Source of the DNA: Saprospiraceae bacterium | GTDB lineage: Bacteria > Bacteroidota > Bacteroidia > Chitinophagales > Saprospiraceae | Length of the DNA: 55,151 nucleotides | Direction: 5' to 3' | Assembly: GCA_013214355.1 (NCBI GenBank) | Contig: JABSSL010000030.1 | Span: forward strand, 1-55,151 | Part shown: piece by piece, positions 17,292 to 26,230 of the stretch | Layout of the letters: each line of letters opens with the position of its first letter | How positions within the stretch are numbered: position 1 is the stretch's first letter | Made by a program: the position numbers and the translations under genes | The notes under the pieces: generated by a model | Databases searched by the model: none | What the model saw: only the letters and a program-made list of their open reading frames with translations | Told to the model about the DNA's origin: nothing

Positions 17292-18581
17292 ATGCAAAAG
17301 AAGAGTTTATTATTCGCCCTGATGGCTGTTTTTGTATTAAGCGCCTGTAACAATGATGATGACGAACCTACTCCTTCGGAGAGTGCCAATTTTACGGTAA
17401 CCGTGGAAAATATTCTCCCGGTTACCAATTATTCAAGCAGCGGATCCCTCGGTTTTCTAGCTCCGGGAGAGCAACAATCCGTAGAATTCCACGCGGGGGA
17501 TGGGGATTATCTATCCTTCGCCACCATGTTTGTACAATCCAACGACCTATTCTATGGCTTTGAAGATCGCGGTTTACGCCTCCATGATGCTGATGGAAAC
17601 GCAATTATCGGAGATGTTACGAGTGAAGTAGATCTTTGGGATGCCGGCACAGAGGTGAATCAAGAGCCGGGTGTAGGAGCAGATCAAGCGCCAAGACAAG
17701 CTGGGCCTAATTCGGGAGCTACCGAAAATGGAGTCGTAAAACTCGTAAGCGAACTAGGAGATGGCTTTGTATATCCTGCTGACGAGCAGGTAATTCGCCT
17801 AACGTTGAAGCATGACGGTGGAACACTTTTCACCTTTACTGTAGAAAACATATCCGCAGGGAGCAGCCTTCCTTCTCCGCTAGCACCAGGAGGATGGGCT
17901 ATTCATAAAAGCGGTGTCCGTTTATTCACCGATGGAGAAGCTTCCTCTTCCGGTTTAGAAGCAGTAGCTGAGGATGGAAACAATGAAGAGTTCATCAATG
18001 ACCTCACCGCTTGGACTGGATATACCTCCCCTTATGCGCCTGGCGTTTGGGCAGTGCATGCTGCTGGTAGCAATCCCATTTTCACAGATGGAGCAACGGA
18101 TAGTGGAGAAGGCCTAGAAGAGTTAGCCGAAGATGGAGATCCAAGTATCCTTGCTGCTAGCCTAACTAATGGAACCAAAGCTTCCTTATCTGGTGTATTC
18201 AACACCCCTGACGGTGCTAGTGGCCCAGGCCCTATTCTACCCGGAGGAAGCTACAGCTTTACCTTCAAAGCTTCAGAAGGGGACTATTTCAACCTAGCTA
18301 CGATGTTGGTAGAGACCAATGACCTATTCTTGGCTTTCGACGAAGGAGGTATTGCCTTGTTCAACAACGGAATTGCCTTGAGTGGTGACATCACCAACCT
18401 GATTGAACTTTGGGATGCTGGCACAGAAGTAAATGAATATCCAGGTGCTGGTAAATACCAACCAATCAGAGGAGGTGGCAACTCTGGACCAGCCGAAGGA
18501 GGTCCCGTGGTCATCGTGAATGATGGCTTCACCTACCCTGCTGTTAATGAATTAATTAAGATTACAATACAAGCGAATTAG
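17292..18581 (+). CDS. Spondin-domain lipoprotein
   Basis: A 429-residue exported protein. The N terminus MQKKSLLFALMAVFVLSAC is a lipoprotein signal with the lipid-bearing Cys at 19, followed by an acidic NDDDEP linker. Two spondin_N-like units follow. The first spans about residues 32-170 (FTVTVENI, GDYLSFATMFVQSNDLFYGF, EVDLWDAGTEVNQEPG). The second (about 174-427) repeats those segments as FTFTVENI, GDYFNLATMLVETNDLFLAF and LIELWDAGTEVNEYPG. A shorter internal repeat (APGGWAIHKSG.....FTDGE and APGVWAVHAAG...IFTDGA) lies between. Spondin domains are adhesive or matrix-associated in animals; in bacteria their role is not established. The gene faces away from a two-component operon and is its likely target. 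Confidence 0.88.
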   Translation: MQKKSLLFALMAVFVLSACNNDDDEPTPSESANFTVTVENILPVTNYSSSGSLGFLAPGEQQSVEFHAGDGDYLSFATMFVQSNDLFYGFEDRGLRLHDADGNAIIGDVTSEVDLWDAGTEVNQEPGVGADQAPRQAGPNSGATENGVVKLVSELGDGFVYPADEQVIRLTLKHDGGTLFTFTVENISAGSSLPSPLAPGGWAIHKSGVRLFTDGEASSSGLEAVAEDGNNEEFINDLTAWTGYTSPYAPGVWAVHAAGSNPIFTDGATDSGEGLEELAEDGDPSILAASLTNGTKASLSGVFNTPDGASGPGPILPGGSYSFTFKASEGDYFNLATMLVETNDLFLAFDEGGIALFNNGIALSGDITNLIELWDAGTEVNEYPGAGKYQPIRGGGNSGPAEGGPVVIVNDGFTYPAVNELIKITIQAN

Positions 18582-18738
18582 AACCGAAAACTGGTTTAAT
18601 CAACTTTCCAACTAAAACCAAGTACTACCAACTAAACCGGGGAGAAAGCCAAGTAATATCATCAAACGTACCATAGTCAATTTGCTTTTTATTTCTTCTT
18701 CCCAACTAACCAAAACAGTATCCCATATTATCTATTGT

Positions 18739-18767
18739 AGGCCGGCTTTTGCCGGCCTTTTTATTTT
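18739..18767 (+). terminator. Strong intrinsic terminator after the spondin-domain gene
   Basis: An 8-bp GC-rich stem AGGCCGGC / GCCGGCCT with a TTTT loop is followed by TTTTATTTT. It lies 157 bases past the stop in a 310-base gap (18582-18891) that holds nothing else I can identify apart from the likely promoter of the next gene. Confidence 0.85.
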
Positions 18768-18891
18768 ACCTACTTCATAAGGTCTTATCAATCAGAGCTG
18801 AAGTGTGAAAAAGTCCATAATCCGGCCTATCTCGTATATTAATTGGGAGAACCTCATCATATTCCTTTTTTTTGTATCAAACCCGCTGGTT

Positions 18892-20121
18892 ATGTTTTTT
18901 GAATTTGGACAACAGAGCAGTCTTCTATTGTTGGGATTCCTACACGGAATCGTATTCTTCATCTTGCTACTGAAAAGAGGCATCGAAGAAAGCAGCTTGG
19001 CCGATAAGCTACTAGCGGCTCTGATCTTGATCTTGTGCCTGCATATCTCTCAGTACATGCTGGGTTTTGGGGGCTGGTATGACAGCCATGATCATCATTC
19101 GACCTTCATGTTTTATTTTCCCTTTCACAATTCTCTGTTTTTTGGCCCACTGATCTACTTCTATTTTCTGTCCATTTCTAACCAAAAATTCAAACTTAGA
19201 CGCAAGCATTGGCTACACTTTCTTCCGGGGATTAGTATGATCCTAGTCTTTGCTTTCATGTATATTTCAGAAGTATTGGTCGGCTATCACATGCTGGGCA
19301 AGGAACTGCCATTGCATTTTGGAACGCAAGGTACCATGGCCAAGTATTACCAGGATCACATCGCCGGCTTCTACTACGATTTGGGATATGTTTCCATGTT
19401 CATCTATCTCGCCTTAACTATCTTGATTTATAGGAATTACAGGAATTACATTAACCAAAACTTCAGCAATACAGAAACCATCAAGTTTAGCTGGTTACGT
19501 AACATTTTGTATGCATCTATTGCCCTGATTACATTCGGCTTTGTTAATGATTTAGTGGACAAGTACTTCATGGATATGAATTATGCCCAGTACTGGTTCT
19601 CCTATTTTGTGGTAGCTGTCTTCATTTATGTGATAAGTATTGCAGGTTATATGGGTACCAAGCAGTTACCCAACAATCTTAACTTCGTCCCTCCTCCCGC
19701 CCCCGCGGTTAGCAGCCCAAAAAGTGTACCAGTCAAGGAAACGGAGGACATTCCACAGCTAGCACACTGGAAGGAAAAGCTGAATATTTTGATGAAAGAA
19801 GGGGCCTTCCTAGACCCCGGCTTAAGTCTACAGGATCTCGCCACTCAACTACACACCAATTCTTCCGTACTCTCCAAGAGCATTAATAGTGGTTTTGGCA
19901 TGAATTTCAATGATTTTATCAACTCCCATCGTGTCGAAGCTATAAAGGACAAGTTGCGCGCTGGAGAGCATCAACAGTTAACGCTGACTAGCATTGCCTA
20001 TGATTGTGGTTTCAATTCCAAAGCCACCTTCAACCGCGCCTTCAAGAAATTTACAGGTCAATCTCCTAGGGAGTTTCTTCATCAGCTGGATCGGCCAAGA
20101 CCAGCCATGGCCAATAAATAG
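18892..20121 (+). CDS. Membrane-anchored AraC-family transcriptional regulator
   Basis: A 409-residue protein with six or seven membrane segments in the first 240 residues (SSLLLLGFLHGIVFFILLL, LLAALILILCLHIS, GPLIYFYFL, FLPGISMILVFAFMYI, GYVSMFIYLALTILIY, ILYASIALITFGF, FSYFVVAVFIYVISIAG). A proline-rich linker and a C-terminal AraC-type double helix-turn-helix of about 100 residues follow (LSLQDLATQLHTNSSVLSKSI, LTSIAYDCGFNSKATFNRAF, KFTGQSPREF). This 7TM-AraC architecture is frequent in Bacteroidota. I chose the ATG at 18892, where related proteins usually begin, just before the first membrane segment; an in-frame GTG at 18805 would add 29 residues, also hydrophobic, and cannot be excluded. 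The neighbouring propeller-protein gene downstream may be its target. Confidence 0.88.
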   Translation: MFFEFGQQSSLLLLGFLHGIVFFILLLKRGIEESSLADKLLAALILILCLHISQYMLGFGGWYDSHDHHSTFMFYFPFHNSLFFGPLIYFYFLSISNQKFKLRRKHWLHFLPGISMILVFAFMYISEVLVGYHMLGKELPLHFGTQGTMAKYYQDHIAGFYYDLGYVSMFIYLALTILIYRNYRNYINQNFSNTETIKFSWLRNILYASIALITFGFVNDLVDKYFMDMNYAQYWFSYFVVAVFIYVISIAGYMGTKQLPNNLNFVPPPAPAVSSPKSVPVKETEDIPQLAHWKEKLNILMKEGAFLDPGLSLQDLATQLHTNSSVLSKSINSGFGMNFNDFINSHRVEAIKDKLRAGEHQQLTLTSIAYDCGFNSKATFNRAFKKFTGQSPREFLHQLDRPRPAMANK

Positions 20122-20251
20122 CAGCTTATTACCCCTGATTTTTCTGTTTGCGTCTTAACGAAGCTGTGAATGCACACCATTTGCAGGACTTGGAACATAA
20201 TAATTGTTTGAGAAATCCAAAGTCTTTGTATTTTCCAGCAAAATCGTTCAC

Positions 20252-23200
20252 ATGCATAGAATAACATCAAGCGGCATCTGGATTAGTCTCCTGGCCGCAC
20301 TCACCCTTGTACTACCGAGCAACCCTATCGCAGCACAATCCATCAAAGAATCTCAATTAAGTGGTCTAAACTACCGCAACATTGGTCCGCATCGAGGTGG
20401 CCGAGTGACAGCTGTAGAAGGAGTCCCTGGAGAAATGTTCACCTTCTACATGGGATCAACCGGTGGAGGAGTATGGAAAACTACAGATGGAGGTCTAAAC
20501 TGGCGTAACATTAGTGATAAATATTTAAAGGCAGGGTCCATTGGGGCAATCGCTGTTGCTCCATCTGATCATAATGTCATCTATGTGGGCACAGGATCGG
20601 CTGATCCTAGAGGGAATGTCTCCCCAGGTGTCGGCATGTATCGATCAGATAATGGTGGAATAAGCTGGCAACATATAGGCTTGCCAAAAGCCGGGCAAAT
20701 CAGTGAGATCGTTGTACACCCAGACAACCCGAATCGCGCTTATGTTGCTGTTTTAGGAAATATCTTTGGACCAAGCCCTGAGCGCGGCATTTACCATACC
20801 ATGGATGGAGGGAAAAATTGGGAGAAGGTATTGTTCGTTAGTGATAAAACCGGAGCCATCGATATCGACATGGATCCATCCAACCCAAGGATTCTATACG
20901 CTGGCATGTGGACGGCGGAGCGCAAACCTTGGACCATGATAGATGGTAGCGAAGAAGGGGGCGTATGGAAGACTACCGATGGTGGTAAAACTTGGAAGAA
21001 GCTGACCAAAGGACTACCGGATGGATTGGTTGGAAGAGTAGGCATCACCATCTCTCCCGCTAACCCAAAACGGATATGGATTCAGCAAGAAGCCAAGGAA
21101 GAGACCAAGGGAGGAATATATCGCTCCGATGATGGCGGTAACACCTGGAGAAGGATAAATAGATCTCACGATTTAAGACAACGGGCCTGGTATTATTCGA
21201 GGATTTTCGCTGACCCCAAAGATGAAAATACGATATATGCACTCAATGTAAGCTTTCACAAATCTATTGATGGTGGTAAAACCTTTGAGCGCATCTCCGT
21301 ACCACATGGCGACACCCACGACCTCTGGATTAACCCAGATCACCCCAATGTGATTATTCAAGGTAACGATGGTGGGGCCTGCGTGAGTTTCAATGGAGGT
21401 AGAACCTGGACCACCCAAAATAATCAACCTACCTCAGAGTTTTACCGTGTTTCCGTTGACAATCAATTCCCATATCGGGTATATGGAGCTCAGCAGGACA
21501 ATAGCACCATGTCCGTCGCTAGCCGCCCCCAAGGAGGCCTAACTCCCTACGAAGACTGGTATGCAGTTGGAGGAGGTGAAAGTGGACACATCGCAATTGA
21601 TCCGAATAATCCAAACCTCATTTATGCAGGTACTTATATCGGCGTAATCACCCGCAAAGAATTGGACAAAGGCCATCAGAAAGGAATTGTAGCCTATCCT
21701 CAGATGCACGATGGAACCGCTCCACGAGACATCAAGTATCGTTTCCAATGGAATGCTCCAATCCGCATTTCCCCGCATAACAATCAAGTGGTCTACCATT
21801 GTGCACAACATGTATTGCGTACCAAGGATGGAGGCATGAACTGGGAAGTAATTAGTCCAGACCTTACCACTAATAATGATGCCTACCATGATATTCCAGG
21901 AGGTCCTATTCAGCATGATCACACAGGTGTCGAGCTTTATACAAGCATTTTTGCCTTCGAAGAGTCTCCGCACAAAGCAGGTGAGCTTTGGGCAGGAACG
22001 GATGATGGTCGTTTGCATATCAGTAAAGATGATGGTGGGAATTGGGAAGAGATTACGCCAAAGGGCTTTCCCAAGGAAGCTACCATTAACAGCATAGATC
22101 TTTCCGCTCATACACCAGGAAGGGCGATCATAGCCGCATACAAATACCGGGAAAGCGATTTCCGTCCCTATATCTTCCTAACCAATGATTACGGAAAATC
22201 TTGGTCCAAAATCACCAATGGTATCGCTGCAGATCACTTTGTCCGAGTTGTTCGAGAAGATCCAAAAACGAAAGGACTACTATTCGCTGGTACCGAATTC
22301 GGTATGTATATCTCAATGGATGAAGGTAAAAACTGGACCAGCTTCCAGCTCAACCTCCCCGTCACGCCGATTACCGATATGTTGATCAAAGACAACGATC
22401 TAGTACTTGCCACGCAAGGTCGTTCCTTCTGGATCATGGATGATATGTCACCTCTACGGGAGCTGACCGGCAAGGTTTGGAATAAAAAACAACATCTGTT
22501 CCCCATCTCCACTAACTATCGATCTCAAATGAGAGGATCTCGAGGAACCGGAAGTCCTAGTCCTGCCCCACGAGGAGCACAGATTTATTACTATCTCAAT
22601 GAGAATTACGATTCAACGGCAAAAGTCAGCATAAAGATTGAGGATACTCGATATGGTACCAGCCATGTCTATTCTACGAGCCCAGGCAAGGGTGAATCGA
22701 AGCTGCGTCCTAAAAAGGGCTTGAACCGATTGGTTTGGAACAGGAAATACGATGCTCCTAAAGTTCAGAAAGGAGCCCGCTTTTCTTTGGCTAATGTTGG
22801 AGGGATCAACGCTGCTCCTGGAGAACACCAAGTTACCCTGAGCGTGGGCTCCACCAGCGAGACACAAAGCTTACCACTAGCCATCGATCCGAGATGGTCC
22901 CAGACGGAGGATGATCTAAAAGCACAGTTCGAAGCGGCTACAAAAGCCAAACAATTATTGACCGATTGCCATAATTTGATCGGCAAGCTTCGATCGATGC
23001 GCAAGCAATTGAAAGCCATTGGCAATCGCAAGCTGTCAGAGGAAATCAAGGAAAAATTCGATACCGAAAGTAAGCCAATTCTAACGGCCCTCACGGACTT
23101 GGAAAATGAGTTGATTCAAACCGCTAGCGAAAGTGGACAGGACCCCATCAACTATCCTCCGATGCTAGATGATCAAATCGCTTATTTGTACTCCGTTGTA

Positions 23201-23368
23201 AATGGTCTAGATGATCGTCCCAATGCTGGTATTTATGAGCGTTTAGAGGATCTGAAGAAGGCGCTGAAGCCTCATCAAATGAAGATGGACGAACTAACGG
23301 GGGAAATTAGATCTATCAATAAGATGTTGATGGATAATGGCGTGGGTATCATTAGTGAAGAGCGGTAG
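20252..23368 (+). CDS. Exported BNR/sortilin-like beta-propeller protein
   Basis: A 1038-residue protein. The ATG at 20252 opens a signal peptide (MHRITSSGIWISLLAALTLV to AAQS); an in-frame upstream start at 20204 would precede it by 16 residues. From residue 30 to about 760 there are many BNR/Asp-box repeats (SxDxGxxW type): GGVWKTTDGGLNWRNI, GMYRSDNGGISWQHI, GIYHTMDGGKNWEKV, GVWKTTDGGKTWKKL, GIYRSDDGGNTWRRI and HISKDDGGNWEEI, the pattern of VPS10/sortilin-like or YVTN/BNR proteins. The last 180 residues are helical and charged (SMRKQLKAIGNRKLSEEIKE). No T9SS sorting domain is seen, so it is probably periplasmic. The family is common in this phylum and its function is unknown; glycosidase activity should not be assumed. 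A TTTG, 18-base spacer and TATTTT (20207-20234) is a possible promoter. Confidence 0.88.
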   Translation: MHRITSSGIWISLLAALTLVLPSNPIAAQSIKESQLSGLNYRNIGPHRGGRVTAVEGVPGEMFTFYMGSTGGGVWKTTDGGLNWRNISDKYLKAGSIGAIAVAPSDHNVIYVGTGSADPRGNVSPGVGMYRSDNGGISWQHIGLPKAGQISEIVVHPDNPNRAYVAVLGNIFGPSPERGIYHTMDGGKNWEKVLFVSDKTGAIDIDMDPSNPRILYAGMWTAERKPWTMIDGSEEGGVWKTTDGGKTWKKLTKGLPDGLVGRVGITISPANPKRIWIQQEAKEETKGGIYRSDDGGNTWRRINRSHDLRQRAWYYSRIFADPKDENTIYALNVSFHKSIDGGKTFERISVPHGDTHDLWINPDHPNVIIQGNDGGACVSFNGGRTWTTQNNQPTSEFYRVSVDNQFPYRVYGAQQDNSTMSVASRPQGGLTPYEDWYAVGGGESGHIAIDPNNPNLIYAGTYIGVITRKELDKGHQKGIVAYPQMHDGTAPRDIKYRFQWNAPIRISPHNNQVVYHCAQHVLRTKDGGMNWEVISPDLTTNNDAYHDIPGGPIQHDHTGVELYTSIFAFEESPHKAGELWAGTDDGRLHISKDDGGNWEEITPKGFPKEATINSIDLSAHTPGRAIIAAYKYRESDFRPYIFLTNDYGKSWSKITNGIAADHFVRVVREDPKTKGLLFAGTEFGMYISMDEGKNWTSFQLNLPVTPITDMLIKDNDLVLATQGRSFWIMDDMSPLRELTGKVWNKKQHLFPISTNYRSQMRGSRGTGSPSPAPRGAQIYYYLNENYDSTAKVSIKIEDTRYGTSHVYSTSPGKGESKLRPKKGLNRLVWNRKYDAPKVQKGARFSLANVGGINAAPGEHQVTLSVGSTSETQSLPLAIDPRWSQTEDDLKAQFEAATKAKQLLTDCHNLIGKLRSMRKQLKAIGNRKLSEEIKEKFDTESKPILTALTDLENELIQTASESGQDPINYPPMLDDQIAYLYSVVNGLDDRPNAGIYERLEDLKKALKPHQMKMDELTGEIRSINKMLMDNGVGIISEER

Positions 23369-23396
23369 TTTTTGTTTTAATACCGACCAGAAACGA

Positions 23397-23433
23397 GCAG
23401 CCCTCCTCGCCTAATTCAGGCTAGGAGGGCTGC
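23397..23433. terminator. Terminator hairpin between convergent genes
   Basis: GCAGCCCTCCT / AGGAGGGCTGC (11 bp), one mismatch, then GCCT / AGGC, with a 5-base loop. It lies 28 bases after the propeller-protein stop and is followed by CTATTTT. It could also serve the patatin gene on the other strand. Confidence 0.7.
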
Positions 23434-23514
23434 CTATTTTAGGTAAGATATTCCCGTAGAGCTAGAAACCTGACAATCTTCCTATCGCTAGCAAGTGCAA
23501 ATAGGATCAGTCCT

Positions 23515-24636
23515 CTAGCCTATCTCATACAATGCCACCAACTGCTTCGCTATAGCATCTAGCCTTTCCTTTTCCTCCTCTACATAGGCCAGGCCTAACT
23601 CGTGTAGAGCTTGTAAGTTCTCGGAACTTACGTTATCCATAGCGGAAGTGGCATCCGTCAAGGCAGGGTCAAGTCGATGGTAGCTGCCGTCGGGCTCATA
23701 GCGAGAAAAAATTTCTCGGAGTCGCTGTTGTGCAGTACAAGATTGCTTTGCCATCATTTTGTTGAATGCGACGGAGCCTCGTTGTTTTTGCCTCCTAAGT
23801 TCCTTTACCAGATAGCGCCTACTCATCTTCCCTGTCCCCAGGGATAGCAAAAGGGTTTGGCGGTTTGATTTGGCTATCTCTGATGGGCAAGTGGCCTTCC
23901 TAGCCTCCCAATAGGCACAGAGCGCAGGGTCGGTGGTCCAAAGACTACCATCTTGTAACACCAAGGATTGGCCATTAGCATCTTTCAGTCGAGTGGCGCG
24001 AAAAAAGCCAGGAGCAGAAGCGGTGGCTTTGGCAACTTGCCAAGCCTTCAGTGAATCAAACCGATCAGCCGTCTTACTGTTGAAGAACAGGGGTTCATCT
24101 TTATGGCAGTTGTAAGCAGGAATAACACAGGGTCGAACTAAATCCGACAAGCGCACGTCCTTCCCGATCGTTCGTTTCAATTGACGCTCTAGCATTCGAT
24201 GACTATACTCCTCTTCGGCTATGCCTAATTGATTTCGCACTTGCTGGAGGTAGGTCCTTTGAAAAGCGCCTTCGCCTTGCTGAAGGTATCGTTCTAGGGC
24301 TTCCTTCGCACTTAATTTAGGTCGACCCGGTCTTTCTGGATCAGGAAGGAGGTAAAAGCAGGCTAGGATTCCACCGGTGCTACTCCCCGCGATCCAGTCG
24401 AAGCAGTCCGCAATTCTCACATCTACTCGCCCGCTAAATTGTTGGATTCGCTCCTCTAGGTATACTAGTATGGTAGCGGGTACAATGCCCTTAATACCTC
24501 CCCCATCAATCGAGAGAATACGAAGGGCTTTCGGAGATCGCGTCTGGACGCTAGGGAATCGGATTGAAGCGGAATGGTCTGAAATGGAAAGTCTTCCGTG
24601 CTTCAGCCTTAGGCTGGTCCTATTGGTGGCTGTCAT
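23515..24636 (-). CDS. Patatin-like phospholipase
   Basis: A 373-residue cytoplasmic lipid acyl hydrolase with a Ser-Asp dyad. It shows the oxyanion loop DGGGIKG (44-50), nucleophile Ser86 in GSSTG (84-88), and Asp229 in LQDGS, where the family usually has DGG or DGA. SAPGFF (208-212) and LLLSLGTGK are further family segments. The first 38 residues are unrelated to the fold and carry no signal peptide. It lies downstream of a phospholipase-C-fold gene on the same strand (136-base gap), which may be coincidence. There is no nucleotide cyclase or effector partner nearby, so I do not read it as part of a CBASS defence system. Confidence 0.9.
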   Translation of the reverse strand: MTATNRTSLRLKHGRLSISDHSASIRFPSVQTRSPKALRILSIDGGGIKGIVPATILVYLEERIQQFSGRVDVRIADCFDWIAGSSTGGILACFYLLPDPERPGRPKLSAKEALERYLQQGEGAFQRTYLQQVRNQLGIAEEEYSHRMLERQLKRTIGKDVRLSDLVRPCVIPAYNCHKDEPLFFNSKTADRFDSLKAWQVAKATASAPGFFRATRLKDANGQSLVLQDGSLWTTDPALCAYWEARKATCPSEIAKSNRQTLLLSLGTGKMSRRYLVKELRRQKQRGSVAFNKMMAKQSCTAQQRLREIFSRYEPDGSYHRLDPALTDATSAMDNVSSENLQALHELGLAYVEEEKERLDAIAKQLVALYEIG

Positions 24637-24772
24637 GTTTGGGTATCTGGTGAAAGAATACCCTAAAACTCGCCCTAAACGCTAGTCAATCACATAGAGG
24701 GATTGCAACAGACCTGATCTATGCAGTAGCGAGACTACTATTAGTCGTAACTGGCAGGAAGTGAAAAGGAGG

Positions 24773-26020
24773 CTATTCGTGTTTTCGCCCCTTGCTCACT
24801 CCTTTCTTAAATTCCTTTTCTAAGGCTTCTCTCTCCTTAAGTTCAGCCGTTGAAGGTTTGGAGGCGCGCATGAGGTGGAAGGCTGGTTGACCAGCATCGA
24901 CCCAGGCGGTGAACCAGGTACTTCCGATGGCTCGGACGGCATCACGCATCCTTTGCTCCACCATTCCATTCATGCGATCATGAAAAGCGGCGGAATACTC
25001 CGGACACTGGGTTCGAATCGTAGCGTCTAGTCGTTCCTCGAAGCAGAATTGTTTATCTGGTGGAAAGGTCAGACTTAAATCTTTTTCGATACTTAATACA
25101 CTATCTAGTAAAAGGTGACTATCCAATACAATATCCCAAAAATAGGTCTTGGGATCTTCTATGTACTCCGCTTTTCCTACAAAAAAATCATAGTTGTCAT
25201 CGGCAAATAGTTCGGGTAATCTACTTTCCCAAAACGCATGAATGCCAATCTGATCCGTTAACTGCCCATTGTAGTTTTCTGTGGTATGCAAAGGCACATG
25301 GGCATCTCCCACATAATGCCCCATCTCGGCCGAGAGCCTAAGGATCCGATTGACATTCTTCTGCCTGAAGGCCGTAGTCAAGCGGTTCTGCATTACGATT
25401 AAGTGAAAAGGTAAAATTCCATATTCTGAGAAATGATCCTTTGCAAATACAGACTGGCAATCAAGGCTGGAACCATACCCTTCCAGGAGTACGCGAAAGC
25501 TATCACAAGGGATCAACCAATCGTCTTCATAGTATTGATTGAGGATATTAGCTTTGAAAAAGTTTCGATAATGATTTTTCGAAATGGACCAAGCCAAGGA
25601 ACCATCCGGCTGCCGTAAACTCATGTAGTTCTTACTTTCACCTTTACCCGGCAGGGGATCCGGAGTAAGCACCATTGTGTCACCCAAATTATCTACTAAA
25701 TGTAGCGAAGTATACTTCATCAGCGCCTCCGTCCAATCTCGGGGTACCTTCTTAAAAGGATAAGTATCCCAATGGTCAATATCGATATAGTGTCGGACCG
25801 CCTCGTGCCTCGTCGCGTATCTGCGCTTATCAGGATCTACGGCATGTTCGGTGATATACTCCAGGTTTTTCTTGTATAAGGGAATCAGCCCAGGAGGCAA
25901 GGTAAAAACCGCCATTCTATTGATCCGTCGATGGCCGTAGAAACCCCATTTGGGCGTTGCAAGACTAGTAAGGAGAAGTAGACCAGCTAATCCAAAAAAA
26001 AGGATGGTGATCAATCGCAT
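24773..26020 (-). CDS. Exported zinc-dependent phospholipase C / S1-P1 nuclease-fold protein
   Basis: A 415-residue protein with an N-terminal hydrophobic signal (MRLITILFFGLAGLLLLTSL). The family metal-site pattern is clear: Trp25 with GxxGH (WGFYGHRRIN, His30), Asp80 (HYIDIDHWD), His235/Asp239 (GHYVGDAHVPLH, with His245) and His261/Glu265 (GIHAFWE). In S1/P1 nucleases and bacterial PLC the mature chain begins at that Trp, whose amino group binds zinc; here three residues (TPK) separate it from the predicted cleavage area. The protein is longer than the usual 260-300 residues, with an insertion at about 100-200 and a basic tail (KGVSKGRKHE). Substrate (nucleic acid or phospholipid) cannot be told from sequence. 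Confidence 0.82.
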   Translation of the reverse strand: MRLITILFFGLAGLLLLTSLATPKWGFYGHRRINRMAVFTLPPGLIPLYKKNLEYITEHAVDPDKRRYATRHEAVRHYIDIDHWDTYPFKKVPRDWTEALMKYTSLHLVDNLGDTMVLTPDPLPGKGESKNYMSLRQPDGSLAWSISKNHYRNFFKANILNQYYEDDWLIPCDSFRVLLEGYGSSLDCQSVFAKDHFSEYGILPFHLIVMQNRLTTAFRQKNVNRILRLSAEMGHYVGDAHVPLHTTENYNGQLTDQIGIHAFWESRLPELFADDNYDFFVGKAEYIEDPKTYFWDIVLDSHLLLDSVLSIEKDLSLTFPPDKQFCFEERLDATIRTQCPEYSAAFHDRMNGMVEQRMRDAVRAIGSTWFTAWVDAGQPAFHLMRASKPSTAELKEREALEKEFKKGVSKGRKHE

Positions 26021-26088
26021 AGGAAGAGAATCGTTTTTTGGGTGGTAAGCACCAGAACATAATTATGGATAGGAAAAAGAGGAGTGAA

Positions 26089-26168
26089 TTTTAAGCAGAA
26101 TCGAGGCGCGAAAACCGAGTCTAGCCTTAGCTAAACGAGGCTTTGAGCAACAAAGAGTATGCTTAAAA
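26089..26168. repeat. Imperfect palindrome downstream of the DUF4340 gene
   Basis: A 9-bp outer stem TTTTAAGCA / TGCTTAAAA encloses 62 bases with a central TAGC-CTTA-GCTA and two direct copies of CGAGGC. It sits in a 210-base gap between minus-strand genes. It could be a 3' end structure or a dispersed element. Confidence 0.4.
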
Positions 26169-26230
26169 GTCGCCTTCATTAACTATAGATAATTTTGATC
26201 TGGTGCTTATGTAAAACAAGTGCTACAAAA

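Noticed and set aside
21539-22111. 190-codon minus-strand frame inside the propeller-protein gene
   Set aside because: It is antisense to a well-supported coding region with clear BNR repeats; a shadow frame.
23515-24636. Patatin gene as a CBASS (CapV-like) defence effector
   Set aside because: No cyclase, E1/E2-like or other defence gene is adjacent; the neighbours are metabolic.
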